This document shows positions 20,607 through 29,667 of a stretch of DNA of 64,000 bases, piece by piece. The DNA comes from Chakrabartia godavariana (lineage in GTDB: Bacteria > Pseudomonadota > Alphaproteobacteria > Sphingomonadales > Sphingomonadaceae): assembly GCA_005518185.1 (NCBI GenBank), contig RKSN01000003.1, positions 434,001 through 498,000 on the forward strand, in the 5' to 3' direction. The position numbers were made by a program, and so were the translations under genes. Within the stretch, counting starts at the first letter, position 1. Each line of letters starts with the position of its first letter. The notes beneath the pieces were generated by a model that saw nothing but the letters and a program-made list of their open reading frames with translations, searched no databases and had not been told where the DNA came from.

Positions 20607-21520
20607 AGGATGCGCCTTAGCGCGGAAAGGATCGTCGTGCGCGCGGCAATTGTGGCAAGGCCGGCGCTGAGCAGGGGCGTCGCCAGCAGGAACAGCCACC
20701 CCAGCCAGCCAATGCCGACCGAGCCCAGCAGTTCCGAGCCAACCGCCGCGAGTCGCCCGCGCAGCAGCAGCATCGTCACCAGCGCGGCGACAAGGCCGAG
20801 CCCGGCCCCGAACAGCGCGTCGAGCGCGATGCGCCGCTGGAACAGCTGCGCGATCTGCATGTCGGTGGCCCCCAGGAGATGCATCACCTCAATCGTGGCG
20901 CGGTGCGTGTTGAGCGCGCTGCGGGCCGCGAGCACCACGATGGCAAGCGTCGCCCCACCCATCAGCACGACGAGCATCCATGACAGGAAGGTCAGCGACC
21001 CGAGCAGCCGCGTGAGCGGGCCGAGCCACTGGGCATGCGCCTCCACCCGCGCGGCGGGCGCGACCGCGGCGATGCTGCCGGAAAGCGTCTGAAGCGCGCC
21101 GGGCGTTGTCGTGTCGAGCGTGACATCGATCAACGTCGGCACCGGCAGATCCTCGCCCAAAGGTTCGCTGCCGAACCAGGGCTGGAGCAGGGTCGCGACC
21201 TCGGCATCGGACACGCGGCGGAAGCTTTCGACCGCCGCCAGACGGGCCAGTTCCTGTTCGGCCGCGCGGGTCTGCGCCGCGCGCCGGGTGCTGTTGGCCT
21301 CCACGATCTGGATCGTCACCCGCCCGGCAAGATCGGCATCCAGCCCGTTGGCCGAGCGTGCAAGCGACAGGCCCGCGGCCGCCGACAGCACGGTCAGGAA
21401 CATGATGATCGCAATGACCCAGGGCATCGGCCCGGCCATCCGCCCTTCGGGCAGAAGCCGCGCTTCGTGCGGGGGCGCCTTCAGAAAGGGCACCTCAATC
21501 CGGGCGAGATCGAGCTTCAT
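20603..21520 (-). CDS. ftsX: Cell division protein FtsX
   Basis: The permease partner of FtsE: 305 residues, with a cytosolic N-terminus, one membrane helix (about 33-55), a periplasmic domain, and three more helices at the C-terminus. FtsEX couples cytosolic ATP hydrolysis to activation of cell-wall hydrolases at the septum. The stop of ftsE overlaps its ATG (ATGA), and its own stop overlaps the GTG of the YdcF gene, so all four genes form a tightly coupled unit. Confidence 0.92.
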   Translation of the reverse strand: MKLDLARIEVPFLKAPPHEARLLPEGRMAGPMPWVIAIIMFLTVLSAAAGLSLARSANGLDADLAGRVTIQIVEANSTRRAAQTRAAEQELARLAAVESFRRVSDAEVATLLQPWFGSEPLGEDLPVPTLIDVTLDTTTPGALQTLSGSIAAVAPAARVEAHAQWLGPLTRLLGSLTFLSWMLVVLMGGATLAIVVLAARSALNTHRATIEVMHLLGATDMQIAQLFQRRIALDALFGAGLGLVAALVTMLLLRGRLAAVGSELLGSVGIGWLGWLFLLATPLLSAGLATIAARTTILSALRRIL

Positions 21521-22230
21521 GCGCTGACCGGTTCGCGCATCGGCGGGTTGCGCAGCGTGCCCGTCGGGTCGGGCAGATGCCCGTCGGCGAGCCGCATGAT
21601 GTGCGCCCCCGGAATCCGGCTGAGCAGATGAAGATCGTGCGTGGCGACGACGATCGTCGTGCCCAGCTGGTTGAGCGCATCGAACAGCCGGAGCAGACGC
21701 GCAGCCATGTCCGGATCGACGTTGCCGGTCGGTTCGTCGGCGACGAGCACATCAGGGCGCGTGATGACAGCGCGGGCGATGGCGACGCGCTGCTGCTCCC
21801 CGCCCGAAAGCGTCGCAGGCCGGGCGGTCGCCCGGTCGCCGAGCCCGACCCAGGCGAGCATCTCACGCACCGTATGGTCAATGTCCTTTTCCGATGCGCC
21901 CGACACGCGCAGCGGCAGCGCAATATTGTCGAACGCCGATAGATGCGGGACGAGGCGGAAATCCTGAAACACCACGCCGATGCGCCGGCGATATTGCGGC
22001 AGACGGTCGCGCGGCATCGTTACCATGTCATCGCCGAACAGGCGGATAAGGCCGCGGCTGGGCCGCTGGGCGAGGTAAAGCAGCTTCAAAAGCGAGGTCT
22101 TGCCCGCGCCCGACGGGCCGGTCAGAAAGTAAAAGCCGCCCTTCGCCAGCGAAAAGGTGATGTCGGACAAGGTCTCCGCACCGGTGCCGTAACGCAGCCC
22201 CACATTTTCGAACTGGATGATGTGCGCCAT
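21517..22230 (-). CDS. ftsE: Cell division ATP-binding protein FtsE
   Basis: A 237-residue ABC ATPase. Walker A GPSGAGKTS, the Q-loop VVFQDFRLVPHLSAFDNIAL, the signature LSGGEQQRVAIARA and Walker B VLVADEPTGNVD are all intact. It is the first gene of the ftsE-ftsX-ydcF-plsC unit. It faces a zinc-ribbon protein gene across a 151-base divergent gap that contains facing CGCCCTT/AAGGGCG segments but no gene. Confidence 0.95.
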   Translation of the reverse strand: MAHIIQFENVGLRYGTGAETLSDITFSLAKGGFYFLTGPSGAGKTSLLKLLYLAQRPSRGLIRLFGDDMVTMPRDRLPQYRRRIGVVFQDFRLVPHLSAFDNIALPLRVSGASEKDIDHTVREMLAWVGLGDRATARPATLSGGEQQRVAIARAVITRPDVLVADEPTGNVDPDMAARLLRLFDALNQLGTTIVVATHDLHLLSRIPGAHIMRLADGHLPDPTGTLRNPPMREPVSA

Positions 22231-22381
22231 CTGCCCGGTTTACGCCTTGTTGCCCGCCCTTCAAGGTCCAGTAGAGCACGGCTTGCTGCCGATCCAGTCC
22301 CGTTTACCGCGCCAGACTCTTGCAAGGGCGGCGTAAAGGGTGCTTAGAAGCGATCCTCATCATTCTGGAACCGCCCGGCCC

Positions 22382-23143
22382 ATGATCCTGACCTGCCCTG
22401 CCTGTTCGACGCGCTATCTCGTTCCGGATACCGCGATCACCGGTGCCGGGCGTCAGGTCCGTTGCGCGTCATGCAAGCACAGCTGGTTCCAGCCCGCGCC
22501 GACCCCGGTGCAGGCCGCGTCTGCCGAATTGCCGCTGCCGCCCCCAGCGCCGCCGCAAATGCCGGTGACGCCCGCTCCGCCCGTCAGCGGCGCGCGCGAC
22601 CTGCCCGATACGCCACCGCCGATCGCATCCCGGCCCGAACCCGAGCCTGCCCCCGAAAGCATGGCCGAAAGCCGCGACAGCGTGGACATGTTCGCGCCCG
22701 AAGCTCCCTTCCGGCCCCGGCGCAATCCGGCCAAGCGCTGGACCATTGCGGCGGCGGGTGCCGCCGTCCTCCTCCTCGCCGGGATTGGCGCGATCCAGTA
22801 TTTCGGCACGCCCAATATTGCGGGCAAGCTTGGCCTTTCGGGCGCGACGGCAGAAGTGCCGCTGCTGCTGGAAGTCCCGCGCCGCCCCGAGCGTCGCCTG
22901 CTCGAAAGCGGAAATGAGCTGTTTGCCATTTCAGGCAAGGTCGTGAACCCGACCAGCGACGAACAGCGCGTGCCCGACATTCTGGCAGAGCTGCGCGATG
23001 AACAGGGCCGCGTCGTCTATGGCTGGACGATCACCCCGCCCAAGCGGACCGTTCCGGCCAAGGGCTCGGTTGATTTCAACAGCGCTGAAGTGAACGTGCC
23101 GCGCGGCGCGAAGGAACTTAACCTGAGCTTTGCGGGGCACTGA
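22382..23143 (+). CDS. MJ0042-type zinc-ribbon membrane protein
   Basis: A 253-residue protein. An N-terminal zinc ribbon has Cys5, Cys8, Cys28 and Cys31 (MILTCPAC and RCASCKHSW). A Pro-rich linker follows, then one membrane helix at about 120-140, and a C-terminal domain resembling DUF3426 ([20 protein letters not shown]...). Such proteins are common near ftsE/ftsX or primosome genes in alphaproteobacteria, and their role is unknown. Its 3' end overlaps the convergent MATE gene by 26 bases. The start was set at MILTCPAC because the zinc ribbon begins there. Confidence 0.85.
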   Translation: MILTCPACSTRYLVPDTAITGAGRQVRCASCKHSWFQPAPTPVQAASAELPLPPPAPPQMPVTPAPPVSGARDLPDTPPPIASRPEPEPAPESMAESRDSVDMFAPEAPFRPRRNPAKRWTIAAAGAAVLLLAGIGAIQYFGTPNIAGKLGLSGATAEVPLLLEVPRRPERRLLESGNELFAISGKVVNPTSDEQRVPDILAELRDEQGRVVYGWTITPPKRTVPAKGSVDFNSAEVNVPRGAKELNLSFAGH

Positions 23144-24491
23144 GGCGCGCGCGCATCAGCCAGAAAAAGCGGCCTGAATTGAGAAGTGCGGCGGCCATCA
23201 TCCCAAGGCCCGAGCCCCAGACGAGCGCATGGGGCCCATAGCCCAGCTGCACGAGCCACCAGCCCAGCCCGCCCGTCACGACGAAGAAGGCAAGGATGCC
23301 GTTGATCCCGGCCGCCACCTGATCGCCGATGGAGCGCAGCGCGAACATGAAGACGACCTGCAGGCCATCAAAGAGGATGAACGGCGCCCAGACCGCCAGC
23401 ATCGCAACGGCAAGGAGGTGCACCGGCGCCTCTGCGGGAAAGGCGCGCGCAATCACCCCGCCGAACAGATAGAGGATCAGCACCAGCCCGCTCATCACCG
23501 CAACCGTCAGGAGCGCGGCGACCATTGTGCGATGACGTGCGGCCCAGGGCTGCCCTTCGCCCACCGCATTGCCAGCCCGTACACCCGCCGCCGACCCGAA
23601 GCCGAGCGCGACGCCAAAGGTGACGTTGTGGATCGAAAAGACGATCTGGAAGGCATGGCTGGTAACGTCGCCCAGCTGCGTCGACAGCGCAATCAGCCAG
23701 GAAAATCCCGCCAGTTCCAGCCCGGAGGCGAGCGCGGGCACCAGCCCGAACCGCCCGAGCGCGACGGCCCCGGGGATCGCCCGGCGCCACGCCGCCCAGG
23801 CCATATGCCGCACGCCGCGTGCCGCCTGATCGGGGACATGCGCGGCGCTCCAGAGGATGGCCGCTGCGCCGATCCACAGCGACAGCGTCGTCGCAAGCGC
23901 CGCACCGACGGCGCCGAGGGCCGGCAGGCCGAACCGCCCCGTCGCCAGCGCCCAGGCGAGCACGGCATTGAGCGGAAGGGTAAGCAGATTCACCGCCATC
24001 ACCCGTCGCGGGTGGCTGATCCCTTCGAGGAAATTGCTCGCCGCGATCAGGATGAGCTGGGGCGGAAAGGCAAAGGCCATGACGCGCACGACATCCGCCG
24101 AGACGCCAAGGACATTGTCCGACACGCCGAGCAGGCGCAGCAGACCTTCGGCAAACATATACAGAACCAGCCCGCCGGCCAGCCCGATCATCGCGCCGAG
24201 CAGCAGGCCTTCGCGATAGACCTCGCCGGTGCGCGGCCTGTCCTGCGCGCCATCGGCTTGGGCGGCGAACACCAGAACGCCCGACAGCCAGCCGATTGCC
24301 GCCATCAGCGTGACGAAGGTGACCGCGCGACTGCCGCCAAAGGCCGCGACCTCATGCGTGCCCGCTTCCCCCACGACGACGACATCGGTGACCTGCAGCA
24401 GGGTCCAGTTGAGGCTGGTGAGCATGACCGGCCAGGCGAGCGCAGCGATGCGCCGCACTTCGGGTTTCCAGCGCTCGGCCTGTGTGTCCAT
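23118..24491 (-). CDS. MATE family efflux transporter
   Basis: A 457-residue inner-membrane protein with about 12 hydrophobic helices arranged as two similar halves. [20 protein letters not shown] at the start and [18 protein letters not shown] in the second half are typical of multidrug and toxin extrusion proteins, which exchange cations for drugs. The start MDTQAERW at 24491 was preferred over a 10-residue extension. The substrate is not predictable. Confidence 0.92.
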   Translation of the reverse strand: MDTQAERWKPEVRRIAALAWPVMLTSLNWTLLQVTDVVVVGEAGTHEVAAFGGSRAVTFVTLMAAIGWLSGVLVFAAQADGAQDRPRTGEVYREGLLLGAMIGLAGGLVLYMFAEGLLRLLGVSDNVLGVSADVVRVMAFAFPPQLILIAASNFLEGISHPRRVMAVNLLTLPLNAVLAWALATGRFGLPALGAVGAALATTLSLWIGAAAILWSAAHVPDQAARGVRHMAWAAWRRAIPGAVALGRFGLVPALASGLELAGFSWLIALSTQLGDVTSHAFQIVFSIHNVTFGVALGFGSAAGVRAGNAVGEGQPWAARHRTMVAALLTVAVMSGLVLILYLFGGVIARAFPAEAPVHLLAVAMLAVWAPFILFDGLQVVFMFALRSIGDQVAAGINGILAFFVVTGGLGWWLVQLGYGPHALVWGSGLGMMAAALLNSGRFFWLMRARLSAPQSSG

Positions 24492-24651
24492 ATCTGTCGC
24501 ATTAGCCGCTTGCCGCCCCAAGTAAAACGCGGCGGGACGCGCAGATCACTTAATGGGTTAAAGCCATTGCCTGCCCCGAAAGCCTCTGCTAGAGGCGCGC
24601 TCCTGTCCGTTGCCCGGAGCCTATGGCTGTGCGGCAATACACTGAAAATGT

Positions 24652-24738
24652 GCGGTCGTGGCGGAATTGGTAGACGCGCAACGTTGAGGTCGTTGTGGGC
24701 GAAAGCTCGTGGAAGTTCGAGTCTTCTCGACCGCACCA
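24652..24738 (+). tRNA. tRNA-Leu (anticodon GAG)
   Basis: An 87-base tRNA. The acceptor stem is GCGGTCG/CGACCGC, and the anticodon stem CAACG-TTGAGGT-CGTTG places GAG at positions 34-36. There is a long variable arm as in type II tRNAs, the T loop is GTTCGAGTC, and an A discriminator is followed by an encoded CCA. The flanks extend the acceptor stem: CTGAAAATG at 24642-24650 is the exact complement of CATTTTCAG at 24737-24745, so the precursor can form a longer helix. Confidence 0.97.
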
Positions 24739-24767
24739 TTTTCAGGTTTGAACGGACATCCCCAGCA

Positions 24768-27470
24768 TCACGACACGGAAGCAGTCCGGATTTCATCCGG
24801 GTCGGCCGCTGTCGCGCCCAGATGGACGCTGGGGCTGGTACCACTGACCTGAACATCCCCGGCCAGCCCTGCATGGAGCCGCGCCGCTGCGGCCGAAGCC
24901 TGGGCGATTCGGACGCGATATTGGCCGTAGGGCACGCGTTCGAACAGGAAATAGCCGTCAAAGTCGCTCCGCGTGCGCGCGACGACCACCCCTTGCACCG
25001 TGACCAGTTCGAGATCGACGCCCTCAAGCGTGGCGCCGCCGCCCTTGACCAGCGTGCCATCGACTTCCCCCGCGCCCGTGAGCGGCAGCTCGACCGTCGC
25101 GATGACACCGGGGCGCGGCGTCACGACCACGCCGGGGCCGGCCGGCGACACCAGCGGGTCGGGCAGCGAGCTTGCATCGACCCCGATCAGCACGGGGCGG
25201 AACGCCTCCAGACTGTCAATCACGGTTTCGCCATGGTCGTCTGTCAGCCGGTCCACCGGCACGCGCCCGGCGGCAATCTGGACATCGCGCTCCAGCGGCT
25301 CATCGGGCTGGCGCACACCGTCTGAATTATTGTCTCGGAAGACGCGGGCAAGAACCTGTCCGTGCGTCGCCAGACGCGCCGAAGTCATTCTAAATCCGCC
25401 CTTTTTCGTCGGATTTGGGCCGATGCTGAAGGTCAGGCCAAGGCTGGCGGCGACCGAGCCGTCGGTCGCGACCTCGGCATTGCCCGACAGCGACAGCCGG
25501 TCGAACTGGCGCGCATAGCCAAGGCCCGCGCGCGCACGGTCCATCATCTTGTCATAGGCAAGCTCGGCCCGCCATTGCGACGCGTTCTTCCCGTTGCCCC
25601 GACCGGCCCATTCGGTGATCAGGCCAAAGCTGCGGAAGCGCGCGTCCGGCGACACCTCAAAACGCGCATCGCCGCGCAGCCGGAAGCGGCCGACGCGGGC
25701 ATTGAGCAGGACTCCGGCATCCATCGCAGTCGGCGGATCGGGGCCATAGGGCACCTTGTCATGCCGCATGTCGACTTCGGCGGTAATGGAATACCGGCTG
25801 AAGCTGGAGGAGATGCGGCCGCCCAGTTCGAGCGTATCATTGCCGTTGGTGCGCGTGGTGTAACGCGCCTCGGCATGGATCGGCATGACCGAGCGGCCCA
25901 GCTTCAGCCCATGGTCGACCGAGATTCCGTGCAGTCCATCCACGCCGCGCTGGATCCGGTCGGAGCGGAAGCCGCCCATGACATTGGTCGACTCCGCGCT
26001 GATATAGGTGCCGCCGAGATTGCCGAGCATCTGGACCGAGAGAACGCTGCCGCCGACAAGATCAGTTGCGCCGGAAAGTTGCGCCAGGAACGGCCCGACA
26101 GCCTGCCGGACCGCCGCTTCGACGAAGTTGCGCCGTCCAACTTCCTTCACGAACAGGTTGCTGTAGCTCGCCGACACCGAGGTGCGCGTGGACAGGCCGC
26201 GTTCCACCCCGAACGAGCCGCGCCACCGGTCGGTGCCGAATTGCGGGCCATTGGGCAGGCCGATCAGATCGCGCCCGTCCTGATTGATGCCGGCCCAGTA
26301 CCAGGTCTGGCGCGGCGGAATGCTGTCGGGGCCAACGGACAGCACTTTCTGTTCGCGGCGGACTTGGCCCTGCGGCCCATAGAGCACGATGTCGAACCGG
26401 TTCTGGCCATAGAGCAGCGGCACGTCGAGGAACTCATACCGCCCGTCGGCGCGGTTGAGCGCGACCTGCAGCAACTGGCCATTGCGATAGAGTTCGGCGT
26501 CCCAGCCCGACGGCAGCTCTCCGCGGAAGTCGGTCCGGTCAAAATTCTCCGGCCGGTCGAGCGGACGGTTGGTGATCATCGCGCCGCGCCCGATGGAGGA
26601 CTGCGCCGAAATGCCCGTCGACAGGCCGAGCACGTCGCCCACGGCAATCTGCGTCGCCCGCAGCGGACCCAGCAGCTTTCCGTCAGGGTCATAGCGATAG
26701 CCACGCAGGCGCAGCGATTCCGGCGCGCCCTTGCGGTTGGAGGCGAGCCGCGCATCATAGGCAACAGGCCCGGCCTCGCCGCTCGCATAGAGTTCGAACT
26801 GGACGTCGGTCCGCGCCTTGTCACCGCGCTCGCGCAGGCCGCCAATGGCAATGTTGGCATCGACCGAGGGGGTCTTGATCCCGCGATAGGCCACACGGCT
26901 CTGCGGCAGCGCGCGCAGGTCAAAGGTGGAGGCCGGGCGGATCTTGGCCGCGCGCTCACGGCGTTCCGCCGAAAGTTCGACCGGCAATTTGGTGTCAGAC
27001 TTGATTACAAGAACGGCGTTGGACAGATCGGGGTTGAGCGAGACGCCAAGCCAACTGGAAAGTTGGCCCGTGGTGACGCACCAGCCTTCTGGCGCGTCAT
27101 AAATCGCCCCGGCGGGGAGCTTCGTCGTCTTGTTCATGATTTGTACCGTATTGGTTTCGCGATCAAGGACGAGCGTCCGGCTTTCGTTGAATATCCAGCC
27201 TGTTGCGCGGCGCAACTTCTTGTCGACGCGCACAGGCAGATCGAGCGCCATGACCATGTCTGCCATGTCGACGCACACGCCGGCGGGCGTCTGATAGCCA
27301 CGCACGCCGTCGCCCAGCCGGTACTGGCCCAGGCGCAGTTCAAACAGCACGGCGTCATCGGGATTGGGCTTCCAAACGGCATCAGCCCGCGCAAGCGCGG
27401 GCTGGCCGAGGACACCGAGCGCGACGAGCGTCGCGATCCAGCGTCTCAATCGTGGAAGCAGGGGGCGCAT
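24768..27470 (-). CDS. Usher-like outer membrane protein of a chaperone-usher pathway
   Basis: A 900-residue protein with a signal peptide (about 1-29). The N-terminal region (LFELRLGQYRL...GVCVDMADMVMAL) is followed by a usher-like plug segment at about 322-360 (ELYRNGQLLQ...RYEFLDVPLLYGQNRFDIV). A long beta-strand-rich central region consistent with a barrel comes next. The C-terminal third has FRDNNSDG, a Ca-binding-like loop near 705-720, and a carboxypeptidase-regulatory-like Ig fold near 795-870 (ARTRSDFDGYFLFERVPYGQ). The architecture fits the alternative/alpha type of usher rather than classical FimD. It is last in a locus with two DUF4402 subunits and a PapD-like chaperone, which supports a role in secreting a surface fibre. 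Confidence 0.75.
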   Translation of the reverse strand: MRPLLPRLRRWIATLVALGVLGQPALARADAVWKPNPDDAVLFELRLGQYRLGDGVRGYQTPAGVCVDMADMVMALDLPVRVDKKLRRATGWIFNESRTLVLDRETNTVQIMNKTTKLPAGAIYDAPEGWCVTTGQLSSWLGVSLNPDLSNAVLVIKSDTKLPVELSAERRERAAKIRPASTFDLRALPQSRVAYRGIKTPSVDANIAIGGLRERGDKARTDVQFELYASGEAGPVAYDARLASNRKGAPESLRLRGYRYDPDGKLLGPLRATQIAVGDVLGLSTGISAQSSIGRGAMITNRPLDRPENFDRTDFRGELPSGWDAELYRNGQLLQVALNRADGRYEFLDVPLLYGQNRFDIVLYGPQGQVRREQKVLSVGPDSIPPRQTWYWAGINQDGRDLIGLPNGPQFGTDRWRGSFGVERGLSTRTSVSASYSNLFVKEVGRRNFVEAAVRQAVGPFLAQLSGATDLVGGSVLSVQMLGNLGGTYISAESTNVMGGFRSDRIQRGVDGLHGISVDHGLKLGRSVMPIHAEARYTTRTNGNDTLELGGRISSSFSRYSITAEVDMRHDKVPYGPDPPTAMDAGVLLNARVGRFRLRGDARFEVSPDARFRSFGLITEWAGRGNGKNASQWRAELAYDKMMDRARAGLGYARQFDRLSLSGNAEVATDGSVAASLGLTFSIGPNPTKKGGFRMTSARLATHGQVLARVFRDNNSDGVRQPDEPLERDVQIAAGRVPVDRLTDDHGETVIDSLEAFRPVLIGVDASSLPDPLVSPAGPGVVVTPRPGVIATVELPLTGAGEVDGTLVKGGGATLEGVDLELVTVQGVVVARTRSDFDGYFLFERVPYGQYRVRIAQASAAAARLHAGLAGDVQVSGTSPSVHLGATAADPDEIRTASVS

Positions 27471-27494
27471 GATCTGTCTCGGCCGGGCCCGTGC

Positions 27495-28310
27495 TTACCG
27501 GATGACCGTCTGCGTTTCGGCGATCACGCGGCCACCGGCTTCAGGCTCTTCGACATATTGGACGGTGGCCGGGCCGACGAGCGCGGCGGCGACCTGCGGA
27601 TCGAGCGGGAAGCTGACGCTGCGCTTCGTGACCTCGGGATAGACGGCGACGCCGCGCACCTCGAACACCGGGGTGGATTTGCCCGGCTTGAGGACGCGGA
27701 TGCGCCCATAGGTCGAGCGCGCGCCATCCCGCGACAGCGAAAGCGCCAGCTCGGGCTGGCCGCTGGACCGGTCAATGCGCGCATCGCCGATCGCCGCCGT
27801 CGCCTTCAGCGCACCCTTGCGGATGATGACGGGGATGGTGACGCCGTAAATCGGGGTGAGCGCGATCGACAAGCCGCTATTGGCCGACGTCGTCTCGGTG
27901 ACCGGCTTGGCATCGGGGATCGCACGGAACAGCATATGCACCCGATATTCGCCGTCCGGCAGGTCGGCCGGTGCACGCACGCCGATGCGGATCGCCTGGG
28001 GCTGATTGGGCGCCAACTCCACCCGGCGCGGCGCATAGGTGATCATGCCGAGCGCCTGCTGTTCGGCAGCAGTCGCCTTTTCGGGCGCGATCTCATCAAG
28101 GTTTCCCGACGCATTCATCCGGCGCACCTCCAGCGAAACACGATAGGTCGCGGGCTGGCTGTCGATATTGTTGAGGATGACTTCGGTGCCCCGGTTGCCG
28201 TCCAGGACGACGCGTGTCGGCGCGACCAGAAGGTCGCCCGCCGCCTGCGCAGGCCCCATCGCCACAACAGCGGCAAGGCCCAGACCGGTGATCAACTTCG
28301 GCAACTGCAT
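27495..28310 (-). CDS. Periplasmic pilus chaperone (PapD-like)
   Basis: A 271-residue exported protein: signal peptide about 1-24 (GLGLAAVVAMGPAQAAG), then two Ig-like domains. The N-terminal domain has the chaperone pattern LLVAPTRVVLDGNRG, with an Arg in the first strand, and ITYAPRRVELAPNQPQAIRI, the subunit-capping strand region. It would donate a strand to fold DUF4402 subunits and hand them to the usher encoded just downstream (24-base gap). The start MQLPKL at 28310 is preceded by GGGGGA. Upstream lies a terminator that separates it from the subunit gene. Confidence 0.85.
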   Translation of the reverse strand: MQLPKLITGLGLAAVVAMGPAQAAGDLLVAPTRVVLDGNRGTEVILNNIDSQPATYRVSLEVRRMNASGNLDEIAPEKATAAEQQALGMITYAPRRVELAPNQPQAIRIGVRAPADLPDGEYRVHMLFRAIPDAKPVTETTSANSGLSIALTPIYGVTIPVIIRKGALKATAAIGDARIDRSSGQPELALSLSRDGARSTYGRIRVLKPGKSTPVFEVRGVAVYPEVTKRSVSFPLDPQVAAALVGPATVQYVEEPEAGGRVIAETQTVIR

Positions 28311-28420
28311 TAAAATCCCCCGAATGTAACTGCGGGCAAAACGCGACCCGCCCGGCCCCCGGCATACATCCGTTATGGTTTCATCTTTGCTAACCATGGG
28401 GTGCATTGGACGGACCCCGG

Positions 28421-28458
28421 AAAGAAAAAGGGCCCGCCGGACGTGCCGACGAGCCCTT
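28421..28458 (-). terminator. Intrinsic terminator after the DUF4402 subunit gene
   Basis: Read on the minus strand, AAGGGCTCGTCGG and CCGGCGGGCCCTT form a 13-bp stem with two G-U pairs and a CACGT loop, directly followed by a T-rich run (TTTTTCTTT). It lies 22 bases after the stop of the 148-residue subunit gene and 111 bases before the chaperone start, so only read-through transcripts would reach chaperone and usher. Confidence 0.85.
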
Positions 28459-28480
28459 CCTCCTCAGGTCTTCCGAGAAA

Positions 28481-28927
28481 TTACTGATAGTTGACGGTGA
28501 CCGTGAAGGTCCCGGCATAGGCGTCCGCCGCCGTGCCCGCCAGCGTCAGCGACGTGGCGCTCGAAGCGAGCGTGGCCGCCATCGTGCCGCCGCCGGTTTC
28601 CGTCAGCGTGACCGAACCCGGAACGCTGATCGCAACGTTCATGCCGGTTGCGCCCGAAACCGAGAAGCCGGCCGAGGTCGTGGCACCCGAGCAGACGAGC
28701 GTCGCCGCACAGGTGCGGCCGCCGCCCGTCGCCACCGTGACCGCGCCGCCGCCCGTGCCGATGGCAACGGTGCCGAACTGAAGGTCCGAGGTGTTGGTGA
28801 CGGTGACCTGCTGCAGGATCGTGGCACGCGCCGTGCCGTCGGCCGTTGCAGCGTTTGCCGCGCCCGAAGCCAGGCCGATTGCCAGGACCGAACCGGCAGC
28901 AACTGCCTTCAGAGTACGAATGTTCAT
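28481..28927 (-). CDS. DUF4402 domain protein, probable major fibre subunit
   Basis: A 148-residue exported protein. A signal peptide (cleavage after ANA, about residue 26) is followed by a Gly/Ala/Thr-rich beta domain with the DUF4402 pattern: ATILQQVTVTNTSDLQFG at the start and YAGTFTVTVNYQ at the end. Cys73 and Cys79 could form a disulphide, as in pilins. GGGGA sits just before the ATG. Small size, low complexity, a dedicated strong terminator and adjacency to a chaperone and usher all point to the major structural subunit. Confidence 0.82.
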   Translation of the reverse strand: MNIRTLKAVAAGSVLAIGLASGAANAATADGTARATILQQVTVTNTSDLQFGTVAIGTGGGAVTVATGGGRTCAATLVCSGATTSAGFSVSGATGMNVAISVPGSVTLTETGGGTMAATLASSATSLTLAGTAADAYAGTFTVTVNYQ

Positions 28928-29062
28928 TGTGTTGTCCCCTTGAAAAACACGCTTCTTCCCGAGTGAAACCTTGCCCCACTCCGCTGTGCCTTTTGATCCA
29001 CAATGGTTTGAATATGTCCTTCCGCGCTTGGTTAACGCGGCGGAAAGGGGCGGGAGCCTGCC

Positions 29063-29587
29063 CTATTCATAGTCGGCGCTGATCGGGACAGAGCCCCGAA
29101 AAACGCCGCTTTCCGAGCCTTTGAGCACGAGCTTGCCGCCGAAGGTGAAGCTGAGCCGACCATCGGCATCGAGCATGGGGGCGGCCGGAAGGCTGCTTTG
29201 AAACTGGTCCACTTCGGCCGAATCGCCGCTCGTCGACATCAGCCGGACGCGGCGGGGCAGCTCGATTCGCACACGGGCAAAGGGCGTGCCGGTGACAGTT
29301 GCCTTGCCCGTCAGCGCCATGCCGCCCAGATCCGCCAGCGCACCCGCGACCCGGCGGGCGCCGGTGCGCGGATCGATTTCCACGGCGCCGCCGCCTGCGC
29401 CCTGGGCGACGCGGCCCATGTCGAGCGCGGTCTCGATTTCGATGCGCAACGGCAGCTGCGGGCGTCCGCCTTCGGACAGGCGTTCAGGCGCGGCGCGGCA
29501 CAACTGGCACGATTCGGCGGCCAGCGGCACCGCCGGCAGGATGAGCAATGCGGACAAGATGCTGATCCGTATCATGAAACTTTGCAT
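29063..29587 (-). CDS. DUF4402-like exported protein, probable minor/tip subunit
   Basis: A 174-residue exported protein with a signal peptide of about 24 residues and a mature N-terminus carrying CQLC (Cys27, Cys30). The rest is predicted beta-rich and ends in GVFRGSVPISADYE, matching the terminal strand of DUF4402 proteins (compare GTFTVTVNYQ in the next gene). It is first in the locus, 135 bases before the major subunit gene, and divergent from the polyketide synthase gene. A minor, initiating or anchoring subunit is my inference. An ATG four codons in is an alternative start. Confidence 0.7.
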   Translation of the reverse strand: MQSFMIRISILSALLILPAVPLAAESCQLCRAAPERLSEGGRPQLPLRIEIETALDMGRVAQGAGGGAVEIDPRTGARRVAGALADLGGMALTGKATVTGTPFARVRIELPRRVRLMSTSGDSAEVDQFQSSLPAAPMLDADGRLSFTFGGKLVLKGSESGVFRGSVPISADYE

Positions 29588-29667
29588 AAGGACGAAGCTT
29601 CAAGAAACTGCTAACCACAAAGCGCCATCTGGCCAACACGCGCGAAGAGACGCGGAGCGAGGATTGA

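Noticed and set aside
23229-25325. 698-codon plus-strand open frame
   Set aside because: It is antisense to the MATE and usher genes and runs straight through the tRNA-Leu; its composition (Arg/Gln/His-rich) is typical of a shadow frame in GC-rich DNA.
25362-28313. 983-codon plus-strand open frame
   Set aside because: It is antisense to usher and chaperone, both of which have signal peptides and recognisable domains; no motif is seen in the antisense product.
28387-29617. TGGTTAGCA shared upstream of the chaperone and first DUF4402 genes (28387-28395, 29609-29617)
   Set aside because: Distances to the starts differ greatly (77 versus 22 bases) and the motif is short; probably coincidence.
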